NCBI RefSeq assembly: GCF_000512585.2
Contig: NC_089245.1
Location: 1,116,001 to 1,180,000 of the forward strand
Origin: Kwoniella bestiolae CBS 10118
Taxonomy: Eukaryota > Basidiomycota > Tremellomycetes > Tremellales > Cryptococcaceae
Length of the DNA stretch: 64,000 nucleotides
Direction: 5' to 3'
Part shown: positions 47,297 to 58,283 of the stretch, piece by piece
Layout of the letters: every line of letters starts with the position of its first letter
Position numbering within the stretch: the stretch's first letter is position 1
Position numbers and translations under genes: made by a program
The notes under the pieces: generated by a model
The model's database searches: none
What the model was told of the DNA's origin: nothing
The model's input: only the letters and a program-made list of their open reading frames with translations

Positions 47297-48956
47297 TTAC
47301 TCCTCATCATCCGAATCTTGCTCTTCGAGGAACTGCAAACAGGCAAGTAAGATATCAGCTTAGTTCCAGGATATTACTGTTCAAATATCAGGATAAGTAT
47401 GCTGCAGACCCACCTTGACCAACGCCTCGGTAGCCTTGAGGAAATGTTGCTTCCCATTAGGTTTCGCGCCCTTCTGGTGCCAATAGATGATAGCCTGATC
47501 AGAGACCACATCGGCATTGTAGAAGATCTTGAGGATCTGCACGAAGGACTTGATGATTCGCGTGTCGGTGTGGCAGTAGATTTGAACAGAGTTGATCAAG
47601 TTGACTTGGGCTTTGGCGGTGTTGCAGAATGGTTCGAGGATTGGTGCGTATTTCTACATCAAGCGAGATTCAATCAGCCATCACTTCCCTCCTATCTTTG
47701 CTCTTGGGGGTGCAGAGCGATGTATAGTGTGTGTGTAAGATGAGACCCACGGTAACATGTTGAACCACGAAAGCATCGATCTGATCGGCCCTAGCTGTCA
47801 TATCGACGGTTCTCATCAATCCTTGCCAGATCCAGTCGACGAGATCAGCTTCGGGGACAGGTTTCTCAGCTTGTTGGGATTTGATTGATTCTATAATCTG
47901 TGATACGTGTCAGCTCGGCGTGTACGCCACTACTGACGGACACGGGACTTGCGCGGGACTGCACTCACCTGCTCATTGGAATCCTCATCGTTGACCATCC
48001 TCTCCACTGATTGGATAGTCTCTTCCTTTACTTCACCTAGAGCTAATTTGTTGTACCAATCGACAATAGATTGTAATCCTTCCTTCTTGAAGTGCTGGTC
48101 CAAATGTGATTTATCTCTCATCTGAAGAGGGAAAAGGTTGATGATATCCTTCAACCCTGATCTCCTGACGATCGAGGAGAACTGATCAATCGATGTGGAT
48201 GGTTTTGACAGATAGTACTTGGCGAACGAAGTGAAAAAGTTTAATCCGATATTATCTTTCACGACGTGTTCCTTGGTCAATGAAACCATGAATTTCGAAG
48301 AGATTTGCAGATCAATCACCAGGAGCGCAATGGCCTCTGCCAATTTCTGTCGATGATCTTCATTCCATTTGGGCAGATACCCCAAAAGGTCAGGTAGGAA
48401 GTTATCTTCCAAAGGTTTTTGAAGGTACTTGTATCGTTGGATGACCTTCTTCAATACCTCAATCATCCCTTTCACACCAACATTCTTCCCCCAGGTACCA
48501 TCGTCTTCTGAATCATCTTTGAGGATGTAGATGGGCGATCTCTTGTCGTCCAAGTAACTTCCACCTGGTTGTAACAACCCTCCTACGAACAATACCTCGA
48601 ACAATTGTTCATAGTATTTTAGAAACTCTAAGGTGGAACCAGCTTGGACGAGCTTGGAAACGAGCGAATCGGTAGTGTAGGGTGTTGGGATGAGGGCGAG
48701 GTGTAGGAGAAGAGCGTCACGGAAGGCTACAATGTTCCATGTATTAGCATCACCACTCTCTCTCTACAGAAGAAGAGAGAAGAGAGAAGAGAGAAGAGAG
48801 AAGAGAGCACTCACCCTCCGGTTCAAACTTTGCAGTGGCTTTAGCTTGACCTTTTCTCTGCTTGATCCTCACCCCTGTCAAAGAGGGTTTCTTATCTTGT
48901 TGGCCGGCTGAAGAGGCATTACCCGATGGGGTGGTTGAAGTGGGCGTGTGAGACAT
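47297..48956 (-). CDS. eIF5-mimic protein (BZW1/BZW2 type, W2 domain)
   Basis: BZW/5MP family: translation regulator that competes with eIF5 for eIF2 and eIF3 and tightens start-codon selection. Exons in gene order: 48956-48815, 48726-47969, 47897-47751, 47653-47414, 47332-47297; 440 aa, family-typical. The N-terminus KKPSLTGVRIKQRKGQAKATAKFEPE is followed by the HEAT-like MIF4G segment (AFRDALLLHLALIPT, KYYEQLFEVLFVGGLLQPGG, YLQKPLEDNFLPDLLGYLPKW). The W2 domain at the C-terminus contains LVDWIWQGLMRTVD, KSFVQILKIFYNADVVSDQAIIYWHQKGAKPNGKQ (landmarks VVSDQAIIYWHQKG) and the acidic aromatic end FLEEQDSDDEE. It has no eIF5 GAP domain, which separates it from eIF5 itself. Confidence 0.95.
48771..48807. 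repeat. AGAAGAG tandem repeat (5.3 copies) in intron 1 of the eIF5-mimic gene
   Basis: Perfect 7-bp repeat. On the gene strand it is a pure CT tract immediately after the 5' splice site of the first intron (48814-48727), so it could bind polypyrimidine-tract proteins. Confidence 0.9.
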
Positions 48957-50496
48957 ACAATGGGTTGTTTTGATATCTGTACAAAGGAAAGTGTGTTGAT
49001 GTCTTCTTCCTTGTATGTGTCGAGTTCAATTACAGAAGGACAGAATTATATGAACGAGGGCGGTAGAGTACTGTATGCTGATGATGCAATGCAATGTGCA
49101 AGTATCATTCAACGCGACATGATACTCAGGTTTGCCACAGTGTGGCATGATGTCGGCGTTATGGTTTCTCGTGAGACCAGTCGTAGGGAATGTCATGTGG
49201 CAAGACGTCATACAATTTACCTTACCTTACACATGTCTCACAACGCACTCTCAGTAGTACAGTACTCGTATGCATATGGGAAAGAAAACGGAAGGCAGAG
49301 TGGATGCACCTTACAAGCTTGTTCCGACTATACCCACGAGGCACACTATGATTCCAGCTGGGATTTTAATGCTAAAAGCTCACGCTTAGTCATCCTGCCA
49401 TGATCATCATTCGGTCGGTTATGCCGCTAGGAAGGACGGAGATGAAAGAAACCACTACTGTACAAAGTTAGGGTTCATGGGAAACACTCTCGCTTCACAG
49501 TTGCATGCAGAAGGTCCTTCCCTCTTTCTGTCTCAACGCCAATCCCGGAGGCCGTCCTCCGAGGATTAACTCATAAATTAGACTTTACTGGAGTCATACC
49601 ACTGGGTTTTCTCCTGATTTCCCAGGTGGAAGGAGAATATGCCTAGAACAGCATATGAAAAAATCTGCCGTTACCTCGTTGATCATACCATACATACAGT
49701 ACATCATTCTTTGCATTACCACATTTTACCATTCCCAAAGAACGGCGAACAGTACTCGTAGCATCATCATCATCATTATTATTGTTGTTGTTATTGCTAC
49801 CTCTTTATCCTTTTGCATCATATCATATTGACAGACATTCCTCGTTGATATCTCGGCATCAATCAGTCAAGTGATACATCCCATTTCAACGCTTTGACCT
49901 TTTGTGTTCGATCATACTCATTCGGTGACAATACTATCCATTCCGATCAAAACATATCAGCGACAACAGATCAATTTAATTTAACTACCAATCCATCAAT
50001 CCATCAACCCATCAATCAGTCTAATCTATCAATCATCAATCAAAGGAACTACTTCCACCCTCCTTTAGATCTCGCTTAGGAATACAACTCAACAGATAAA
50101 TCTATCTGTTGTCAAGTTATCAGTGGGGAAAGGAGGGAATATCACACAACATCGTCACATATCATACCATCACTTGGCATCTGGACTCTACAATCCCACC
50201 TGGCTAGTAGCTAGTAGCTAGTAGCTAGATCTGGTTAGTATAGTCAAAGAGGGTAGTCATAGTTTGATCCCGTGACCTCTATCACTATCGTTTCCCATCG
50301 CAACCATCAAAACTCCCCCACTCTTGCAAAATAGTGAATCTCTTGGCTAGCAGAGAGAGAGAGATCTCGTCATTCCGGTGGTACAGGTATAGCCCAATTT
50401 AGACATATATAAGAGGGAATAATATTCTCATCAAACCCCCCTCTCTCCTCATTCTCTTTTACGACATCCTATCATAACCCCCTCTCTCCCCTCACC
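48957..50496. other. 1.5 kb divergent intergenic before the FAD oxidoreductase gene
   Basis: No supported gene. A plus-strand frame at 48948-49403 has no family character. ATC/AAT-rich repeats (49760-49800, 49975-50045) and a CTAGTAG repeat are present. The stretch 50400-50496 is the CT-rich leader of the next gene. Confidence 0.45.
50204..50228. repeat. CTAGTAG tandem repeat (3.6 copies)
   Basis: Perfect 7-bp repeat in the promoter region of the FAD oxidoreductase gene. Confidence 0.85.
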
Positions 50497-53447
50497 ATGG
50501 CCATCCTCAAATCACCATCCGAGGGTGTCATGACCCCTCAAGGTCTTGTCAAACCCTATCCTTTCTTCGCTCAACCACTCAAAGCTCCGACAACCACCAG
50601 CTCGGAACAGGATCTTGTCAATCAACTCAGAGAAACGGTCGTAGTACCTGCTGCTGGAGACTATAAACAGCCCCAAGTGCTAGGAAGGAACGATGATGGG
50701 TGAGTTGCATCATCCTTTCAAGAGTATCAATATCAGAGCTAACCGCAAGATAGCTTCGTTGCCTCCTCGACCATCTTCAATGGAGCTGTCAAGACTAATG
50801 CATTGGCTTTGGTCAAACCCATCACCGCTCAAGACGTTAGCAGGTATGTATGCCTTGATCATGGGTCTCCTCAAAACTGACATGGAATCTTAGAACGATT
50901 ATCTTCTGTCGAGAACATGATATAGAACTTAGTGTGAAAGGTGGTGGGAACGGTGTTCACGGATGGAGTGTGAGTACAGATCATGCCTCAATTCTCTCGT
51001 CAAATTACAAGCACTGAGTATCTTGACAGGTCGCTGGTCATATCATACTCGATTTATCGCTCATGACCGAAGTCACCATCTCCCTACCTGATCCAACAGC
51101 TCCGACCCTGCAAGAATCATTTGAGCGACTGCGACTTCAACGTCGAGATTCCGAAAGGTCCAGCGCCACTGAAGAACCCAGACGACCATCTCTAGCTTCG
51201 ACGCACGCCGGATCAGCTGATACAGGGAGCAAGAGATCAGCGTCCGATGACTTCGCCACTGATGGAACGGACGATGATGGTGCGAGGAGGAAGGGTAAAG
51301 TAGATGGAGATAGATCAGGACCATACAGTCCGTTGGACAGGATAGACGAGGTCACGTCTGGACGCGATGATTCCAGGGCTAGTAGTGTGATGGACCAAGA
51401 TCACAATAGAAGTGGTAGCGGGAGCGGCAGTGGAAGTAACAGTGGTAGTGGGACAAGAAGTGGGAGTGCGAGTAGAAGCGATTCCTACGGTGTCACTGGT
51501 AAAGACTCGACACCCGCTACTTCCATCTCTGGTACTTCTGAATTCACGAGATCACCCAAATCACCGATTGAAGATGGATACATCCTACCTGGCCCTTCAA
51601 GATCCTCCTTCTCATCCAGTGTCAGCTCAACCACTTCCCCTGAAGCTGGCCCCTCCTCAAGACCAGGTCCAAGGATCACCTATGTCAACCCATCCCAAAC
51701 GCCCACCTCGTCGTTCCCCTTTGTATCCACTTCCTTCGGTGCCAACTCTAATACTTCTGCTTCCTACTCTACAAGTTTTCATCCCTCTTTCGCTTCCGGC
51801 CCTTCTTCTACTCAATCGACATTGAACACTCATCCTGATCCACCACCCTACACACTTGTCACCTTCGGTGCGGGTGTCAATTCAAAGGCTCTAGATGCGG
51901 CCACCGCAGCGTCACCTTACGGTGCATTCCACGTACCCACCTCTGCATTCCCTGTCGGAGCAGGTCAGTTCATATCAGGTGGATTCGGTTTCATAGGGAG
52001 GAAGCATGGATTGGCGATGGATAACATAGTAGAGGTTGAGATGGTCCTGGCGGATGGTAGAATAGTATGGGTAGGTCAGGATGGGAAGAAAGGTGGTGAT
52101 TGGAAGGAAGACGAGGATCCCAAGGAAGTTTGGTGGGCTGTCAGAGGCGCAGGTGCGATCATAGGTGTGGTAACGAGGTTTAGGGCGAAGGCATATTACC
52201 TGCCTAGCGTTTATGCCGGTAATCTTATATAGTAAGTGGCCTGTTTCTAACATGTCTCAGCAGGACTTCGGAGCTGATAACAGCTTGCTGCACTGCTAGC
52301 TTATTTGATCGCGAAAAGACGCCATCGCTCCTACGACATGTCCGAGACTGTATCAAAGGATCACCCCGAACCCTATACACCAACATTATCATGACGGCTG
52401 GACCACCCGGTGCGCCCGCCATCGTGATCTTCCAACTTTGTTTCTCTGGTGCGAGAGCGGAAGGAGAGATGTACGTCCAGGCTATCAGCGCTTGGGAAGG
52501 TGGGAGATCGCTGTTCCAGGATTTCAGCGAGAGGAAGTTCGAAAGACAACAGTTGGCTGTGGAGGAAATCCTCAAAGGTGGGGCAGGGAGGAAGTGGTTA
52601 GTTGCAATCGGCCCCCCGTTGCCAAGTGTCATCGCTGATGTAATATACCTCTTAATAGGTTCATCAAGAGTGATATGCTCTTGTCCCTCTCTGACGAGGT
52701 GATTGACGAGACTTGTTCGAGATTCCACTCGGTACCTGATGGATGTAGTGAGTCATGATTCTGCAGCCGTTTACCTTTACTTCAAACACGATGCTGATGT
52801 ATTACCGTCATTTTAGCTTGGCTATTCGAATACACCGGCGGAGGTGCCATCGCAGATGTCAAAGACTCCTGTTACCCCTCTTCTCACCGAGAATCGGCAT
52901 TCACCGTCGCAGCATTGCATCAATGGTCACATAACGAATCGCCCGTCGACGATACCAGATGTGTCACCACTGCGGAGGAATGGATCAACGAGGTTATACA
53001 CCCCAATTCACCTGGTGGACCTCTACCATGTGTAAGTGGATCATCACTTTCTTCCTTCTTTTCCCACGGTACATTTTCTGCCCTTCTGCTTGGTAAACAG
53101 CAAAGCTGACAGACTTGACGATCCTACCTTACCAGTTCCTCCAATCCTCCCTCTCATCATCCGTCTCAGCAGTGTACGGCGAATCTTTCCCCCGCTTACG
53201 ATCCCTCAAGAAGAAACTTGATCCATCCAATTTCTTCTGTCATGCCATGTGGCCGCAGACCGAATTTGAGGAAGATGGTATTGACGGTTTGGGGCAGGAT
53301 ATCAAGGAAGGTAGAATTGAGGGTATGCAGAGGGGGGATGTGGACGAAGATGGATTCATGGACGAGGGGGACTTGCAGAAGAGGAGGAAAGATGATTTGG
53401 ATGGGTTGACTGCTGGAATTGATAAGGGGAAAGGTAAAGCGTTGTGA
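50497..53447 (+). CDS. FAD-linked (PCMH/berberine-bridge-like) oxidoreductase with a large Ser-rich insert
   Basis: Exons 50497-50699, 50754-50843, 50894-50969, 51030-52231, 52300-52596, 52659-52747, 52817-53031, 53136-53447; 827 aa. The FAD_binding_4 half is recognisable: ALALVKPITAQDVSR, IELSVKGGGNGVHGW (the flavin-binding His loop), ILDLSLMTEVTISLPD, TLVTFGAGVNSKALDAATA, GAGQFISGGFGFIGRKHGLAMDNIVEVEMVLADG, and EVWWAVRGAGAIIGVVT. The C-terminal substrate domain ends in SLKKKLDPSNFF, the BBE-type signature. It has no signal peptide, so it is probably cytosolic. Family members are usually 450-600 aa. The extra length is a low-complexity insert of about 230 residues (roughly 51100-51830, with Gly-Ser dipeptides), placed inside the FAD domain, plus an acidic tail. 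The substrate is unknown. Confidence 0.88.
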
Positions 53448-54326
53448 TCAAGTTAGGCTGAAAGGTTGTGGCATAGTATTCTGGAATGAAATGATTGTGA
53501 AGCAAGCAAGCGAGGAAAGAAGAGAAGTGGGGTGGATTTAATCATTTTGTATATATAGCTCGGTCCACCTCATAGCATATTGATTATAGGTATTGAACAT
53601 AATATCATGATATGTTTAAGTCATTCCATCTTACATGTTCTGCTTACACCGTCAGAAATGAAGATTGATATCAGCACGACTGCCTTTCACTTCAAGTGAC
53701 GATCAAACTACGTCATCATCGTTTCCAAACGAAACAAGACATTCTTTTTGCTCATCGGCTCTGTTCGCTTCTGGATCAGCTGTGATCAAATAACCTCGGT
53801 TAGCTCAATATGGCTAGCGTACAACCATGTCTGATGATCGTGTTGAAGGCGTTGCTTTTGATGAAGAAGGTGAACTCGTCGTCCAGTCAGATGACATACA
53901 TGGAAGGTAGGAGATGACCGATACTTCTCTTGATGGGAAGAACCCAAAGATAGAAGAGGAATTTTCGTTGAGCTTTGATCGACTTTGTGGATTTGACCTT
54001 GGCTTACGATATCGTACTATGGTATCAAGGTTCTTTCTTCTCGGGGCGCAGGATATTACCTTCGATAGATCATGCCTGATGTATCCGCTGGCTAGGAAAG
54101 TAAACGTACAAACAAGGGAATCCAACGCGAACACTTGTGCGTACGGTCGACTTATTCTTACCCAGATCTGATCAATATGACGTTCTTCTGCAGGTGGACA
54201 TGATTCAATATGCGATATGACGACGATATATATACGATATATAACATGCCTCATTTTCGGCTCAACATGAAAAGGGGTCATTCCATCTTTTGTATCGTAT
54301 CGTATAAGTTGATCACTGGGTATAGT
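53448..54326. other. Intergenic with ambiguous overlapping frames on both strands
   Basis: A 196-codon minus-strand frame (54404-53814) and plus-strand frames from 53820 and 53914 overlap one another. None shows a recognisable family or a consistent set of splice sites, and the minus frame runs through the first exon of MGC copy 2. A real small gene here cannot be excluded. Confidence 0.3.
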
Positions 54327-54723
54327 ATGGGGTGTTTCAGTTCTAAAGAGTGAGTAAGTTGTGTCAGATCGCCCTGAATCTTCAATTAGCACCACTGATT
54401 CCATTCCCTACAAAGTATCGATCCAAGCTATCACGGCAATCCACGACATCCAGCAATCCCCCTGACACCCATGTACGGCGTTCACCCTCAACAGCCTCCC
54501 AGCAGGTACTCATATTTCGCTGGTCCGCCCAGTACTCCTACGACGGGTGGGATCACTACCACTTCCGAATGGCATGATCGAGGTGAGTCCTATATTGTAC
54601 TGTAGTCAGGTGTGGTCCTGCTAATTTGGGCTTTTACCCGGGGGATAAGCCAATCAACATAGGGAGATCCAACGACAGATGAGTGGACAGGGGTTTAGAC
54701 ATTGGCAGAATGCGGGATATTGA
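54327..54723 (+). CDS. Tiny MGC-SK dual-acylated protein, copy 2 (87 aa)
   Basis: Exons 54327-54349 (23 nt), 54416-54582 and 54650-54723; they close to 87 aa. It begins MGCFSSKDIDP. Gly2 and Ser6 suit N-myristoylation and Cys3 suits palmitoylation. The body is Pro/Tyr/Ser/Thr-rich (PLTPMYGVHPQQPPSRYSYF). The end is basic and aromatic (HREIQRQMSGQGFRHWQNAGY; landmarks REIQ, FRHW, NAGY). Donors are GTGAGT at both introns; branch-like ACTGAT and GCTAAT lie before the acceptors CAAAG and ATAAG. Intron phases are 2 and 1, the same as in copies 3 and 4. Function unknown; expected to be a peripheral membrane protein. Confidence 0.72.
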
Positions 54724-55356
54724 TGGCCTGTGAGGTAAAATATCGATTTCAAGCGATTGTGGTGCTATAATGAGCGTTTTCTTGATCTTTTGCAATATAA
54801 TACTCCATGTAAGTACACTGATGAGGGTTTCCACACCGTCAGGTGACTGCCTGGCTATGCTTTGCACACGATATGATTTGACAGGTGCCACATTGAGCCA
54901 ACATGTAAGCTTCGGAATGTAAGCAGGTAGTAACCGACGAACAACAGAGTGGGGGGTGGGGTAAAATACTGTAGCATCAAAGGGACTATATCAACAACTC
55001 CTTTTCATGTCATATCACCATCAATCCTTTGATCACATCATCATCATCTTACATCATGAGCAAACAGTAAAATACAAAGGCTACACCGCGACTCATACGA
55101 GCATGAACGATGTAACGTATCTCCGACATATAATCATCTTTTGTGGATGATCCTTTCATACCGACTCCTGCTTTTGGGGACGCCTTATCGACTCGATTGG
55201 TCAGCAGGGATATAAGGGCTTGGACTTGTTGGGGGAGGAGCTGGTCGATAGCATAAGATATACCAGAATTCAAAAAGGATCAGAATCGTCAGATCAGACT
55301 CCAGCCTACCTTACCTACCTCATCGTATATCAGACAATAATTAGACTTCGCTCAGA
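54724..55356. other. Intergenic between MGC copy 2 and the LACTB2-like gene
   Basis: A 70-codon minus-strand frame at 55049-55273 looks somewhat protein-like but has no ATG start, no clear splice partner and no recognised family. Otherwise nothing seen. Confidence 0.35.
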
Positions 55357-57067
55357 ATGGTGATCGGCGATATTGAAAGGTTGAGCGACGTGACCAAGGT
55401 GAGTAAAGAGTGACGTAGCAGGTCGACCACATACAATCTATGATCAGATCTGAGAACGATACCGCATAGTACATCAAGCACTGACGCTTCCATCCATACG
55501 TAGCTCTCCGCTCACGTCACCCGAGTACTGGGTCAAAACCCTGGTATGATGACTCTGCAAGGAACCAACTCCTACCTCTTACAACCGCCTTCCAACCCTC
55601 ACGCACCTATAATCCTCATCGATACTTCCTCGCCCCATACAGCGACACAATATATTGACCTCCTGTTCACTCACCTACATCACCTAGGACTAGAATCAGG
55701 AGTCAGGGAAACCCACTTCGAATCCTCCTACGCTCAGGCATCGTTGAAGAATGTTCCGGATGATAAAGTCGAAGAGATCAAAGCTTCCATCGCGGCCAAA
55801 CGATCCGAAGATCCAAGACATGAGGAAATGGATCTACTTGAATATGGTCCAGGGAGTAAATGGGTACCTACCCAAAGCAAGGAAAGGAAATTACCAAATA
55901 TCGAACACATCATCCTCACCCACCGACATCTCGACCACGTAGGTGCGTTGCCCTTGCTCCTCAATACGCTGAAGAAACATGGATGCTCGTTACCCAAGAT
56001 ATGGAAATGTCCTTCGTCCGATGAGGCAACTTTGGCATCATCCAAAAACGAGAACGAGCGACTAACCTCCGATGGGGAAATTTGGAATTCACTTCCTAAA
56101 GGGACATACCATTCCTTCTCGCCCTTCCAACCTTTCCATCCGATCATCCCTGGACTGATGATTTCGATCATCGATCCGGTGTACAAGCACTTGTTGAAAC
56201 ATGACAAAGATGGGAAACCCAAATGGAACGAAGTGCCTGAGATCGCTAGAGTTAGCTTGAGATGCCTGAAGACTCCTGGTCATACTCAAGATAGTATCAG
56301 CTTGGTCACGCTAGAAGGTGAGAAGGGGGTATTCACGGGTGATACGGTTTTGGGAACGGGTACGACCCATTTCGCCGATTTGGGTAGTTGTGAGTGAATT
56401 CCTAACCGCATTCAATCCTTCCTTCTGCCGGAAATCGTCGATCTGTGCTGATACCACACCTATCCGCTCAGACATGACATCTCTCCGAACCCTACTCGCA
56501 CTGAAACCCAACGTCCTATACCCCGCTCACGGACCCCATATCCCCGACGCAGCCAAATCCAAAGCTCACTTGGAGACCTACATCTCCCACCGCCAAGAAC
56601 GAGAGAACCAGATCTGCAAGATCCTCAGAGACCTCAAGACCGACGATAAATCACTTACCGACACCCTAATCGAACTCAAGAAAGAGATTCACAAGAAATT
56701 GGAAGAAGAGAACAAAGCAAAGGGACCGTTGATGCTGGATAAACGAAAGGCTATCCCCTTACCTGACTTTGAAGATGAGCGAAACACCCTTGATAAAGCT
56801 GATAAAGAGGGGAGTAGACCTAAAGCTGCAATTCCTCTCACTGTACTTTGCAGGTTGATTTATAGATCCGAGGATGAAAAGTTGTTGGTGGCTGCTTCCA
56901 GAGGGACGTCCGCGCACTTGACCAAACTTGATCAAGAGGGTAAAGTCAGGAAGTCGAAGGCGAGATGGGCGAAATTGATTGCGAAGGAGGTGGATGGTGA
57001 GATGGAAGAGGTGGATGTTTGGGAGTGGGCTGGTGAGGTCAGAGGCGAAACGGAGGAGAAGGTCTAA
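55357..57067 (+). CDS. LACTB2-like metallo-beta-lactamase-fold hydrolase
   Basis: Exons 55357-55398, 55504-56389, 56472-57067; 507 aa. The N-terminal part VTRVLGQNPGMMTLQGTNSYLL is the LACTB2/polyketide-thioesterase-like family start. The metal site is ILTHRHLDHVGALP (HxHxDH, about residue 150), followed by KTPGHTQDSISLV and GVFTGDTVLGTGTTHFADL. After the next intron come YMTSLRTLLALKPNVLYPAHGPHI and the helical C-terminal domain (YISHRQERENQI). Human LACTB2 (288 aa) is a mitochondrial endoribonuclease; fungal relatives are mostly uncharacterised. This protein is longer because of an insert of about 80 residues before the HxHxDH motif and a Lys/Glu-rich C-terminal part. No clear mitochondrial presequence is visible. 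Flanked on both sides by MGC-SK genes. Confidence 0.88.
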
Positions 57068-57516
57068 GCTGCGATTGAGATGGAGACGAATGGAGGCGGA
57101 TCATAGATTATCTTAATGCCAATTTGAATGTATACCTTGTGTGTTTTCGCTCTGCATTTCTACAATTGTAAGTGGATAGATGATTTTCACTATACCGACA
57201 ATAGTGAGTGGCGTCATCTAGTCGTTTCAGCAATACACACCATGACTAGAGATAGGTAGTTGGCACACAATCGCCGATCTGTATGTAAAGGCACTATACA
57301 ACAAACACGCAGTATGATGCATAACCGATGACACCGGGGTTGTACCATCTGTGTACATTCCCTCTAATCCTATTGTACTTGATTGTATGCTTGAAAAAAT
57401 CGAAGAAGCATGTTATGAACTCGCATGCTTCTCCTCAGAATCTTCTTCTAGTTCATCCCCCTTTCTTCCTCTCGATCAATCACCCACGTCGAGCCGATTC
57501 AGCAAAATTGATTGAA
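57068..57516. other. Intergenic upstream of MGC copy 3
   Basis: About 450 bases, AT-rich, no supported exon; holds the LACTB2-like gene terminator and the promoter of MGC copy 3. Confidence 0.45.
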
Positions 57517-57910
57517 ATGGGTTGTTTATCCTCAAAATAGTGCGTGCAAAGTGTATTTCTTCGTCCGTTCTCTAATGAAAAACCCCACGATGGTCTGCTG
57601 ACCATTTTCATCATACACCATCCTCAGTCAACCGTTCAGATACGAATACGAACCCTCAATCCATGACAGTATATTCTTCGAGAATGATACTGGGTATCAG
57701 CGAGCGATGAGGCAGGAATTTAGCTACTTTCCAGGGGTCGAACACTGTTGTGAGTGATTTCGATGATATCATGAGGCTCAGGGGATTAGAGATGATGGAT
57801 TTCTGATTTTTGGACCAGGGGGCCAGCCAGACGATTTCGCTCATATGGAAGCTATCAGAGTCGGATCACGTCCTGTTGGGTGGCCGGTGGAAGAGAATTA
57901 TTGGTGGTAG
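57517..57910 (+). CDS. Tiny MGC-SK dual-acylated protein, copy 3 (78 aa)
   Basis: Exons 57517-57539 (23 nt), 57628-57749 and 57819-57910; they close to 78 aa. It begins MGCLSSKYQPF, with Gly2/Ser6-Lys7 for myristoylation and Cys3 for palmitoylation. It lacks the IDP tripeptide of the other copies. The body is rich in aromatic and acidic residues (RYEYEPSIHDSIFFEND, ending PVEENYWW). Donors are GTGCGT and GTGAGT; acceptors are CTCAG and ACCAG, the latter after a TTCTGATTTT branch region. Exon 1 length and both intron phases (2, then 1) are identical to copies 2 and 4. Function unknown. Confidence 0.7.
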
Positions 57911-58283
57911 AGCTATCAATTAGATCAGCCCGTTACTTGAGAGGGTAAACACTGAAATCCCGTATATATGACTATTTGCCGTGATGTAAAGTATGAACGA
58001 CTTTTCTCAATACCGAAAATGTAATGTGTTTGAGGAGCAGATCACTCTGACGTCGGGCTTTGCTACTGTAAATTGTATGAGTTTGATGTGTGATGGGCAG
58101 TTTTCAACCGCATGAGGAGAACGCACAAGGTAAAATATCGGTCAAAGCCTAAGGGGAATACATTTGCAATCATCTTACGACATTGTAGCGTCTTGTGTAT
58201 TGTCTCTTTCGACATATATACAAAAGGAAATCATGAAGTATTGTAAAGCTCGAGAATCCTCTTGAAATCTTAGCGAATACATA
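57911..58283. other. Promoter of MGC copy 4
   Basis: 373 bases separating two tandem MGC genes. No exon seen. Confidence 0.45.

Noticed and set aside
48948..49403. Plus-strand frame containing an MGCF start (near 48960) that recalls the MGC-SK family
   Set aside because: The start continues MGCFDICTKES without the [SN]-SK pair, and no donor follows at the expected place.
53814..54404. 196-codon minus-strand open frame
   Set aside because: It overlaps the first exon of MGC copy 2 and competing plus-strand frames, has no recognisable family, and has no upstream or downstream splice structure.
55049..55273. Minus-strand 70-codon frame upstream of the LACTB2-like gene
   Set aside because: It opens with TTG and not ATG, and I could not find a consistent upstream exon; kept only as a remark.
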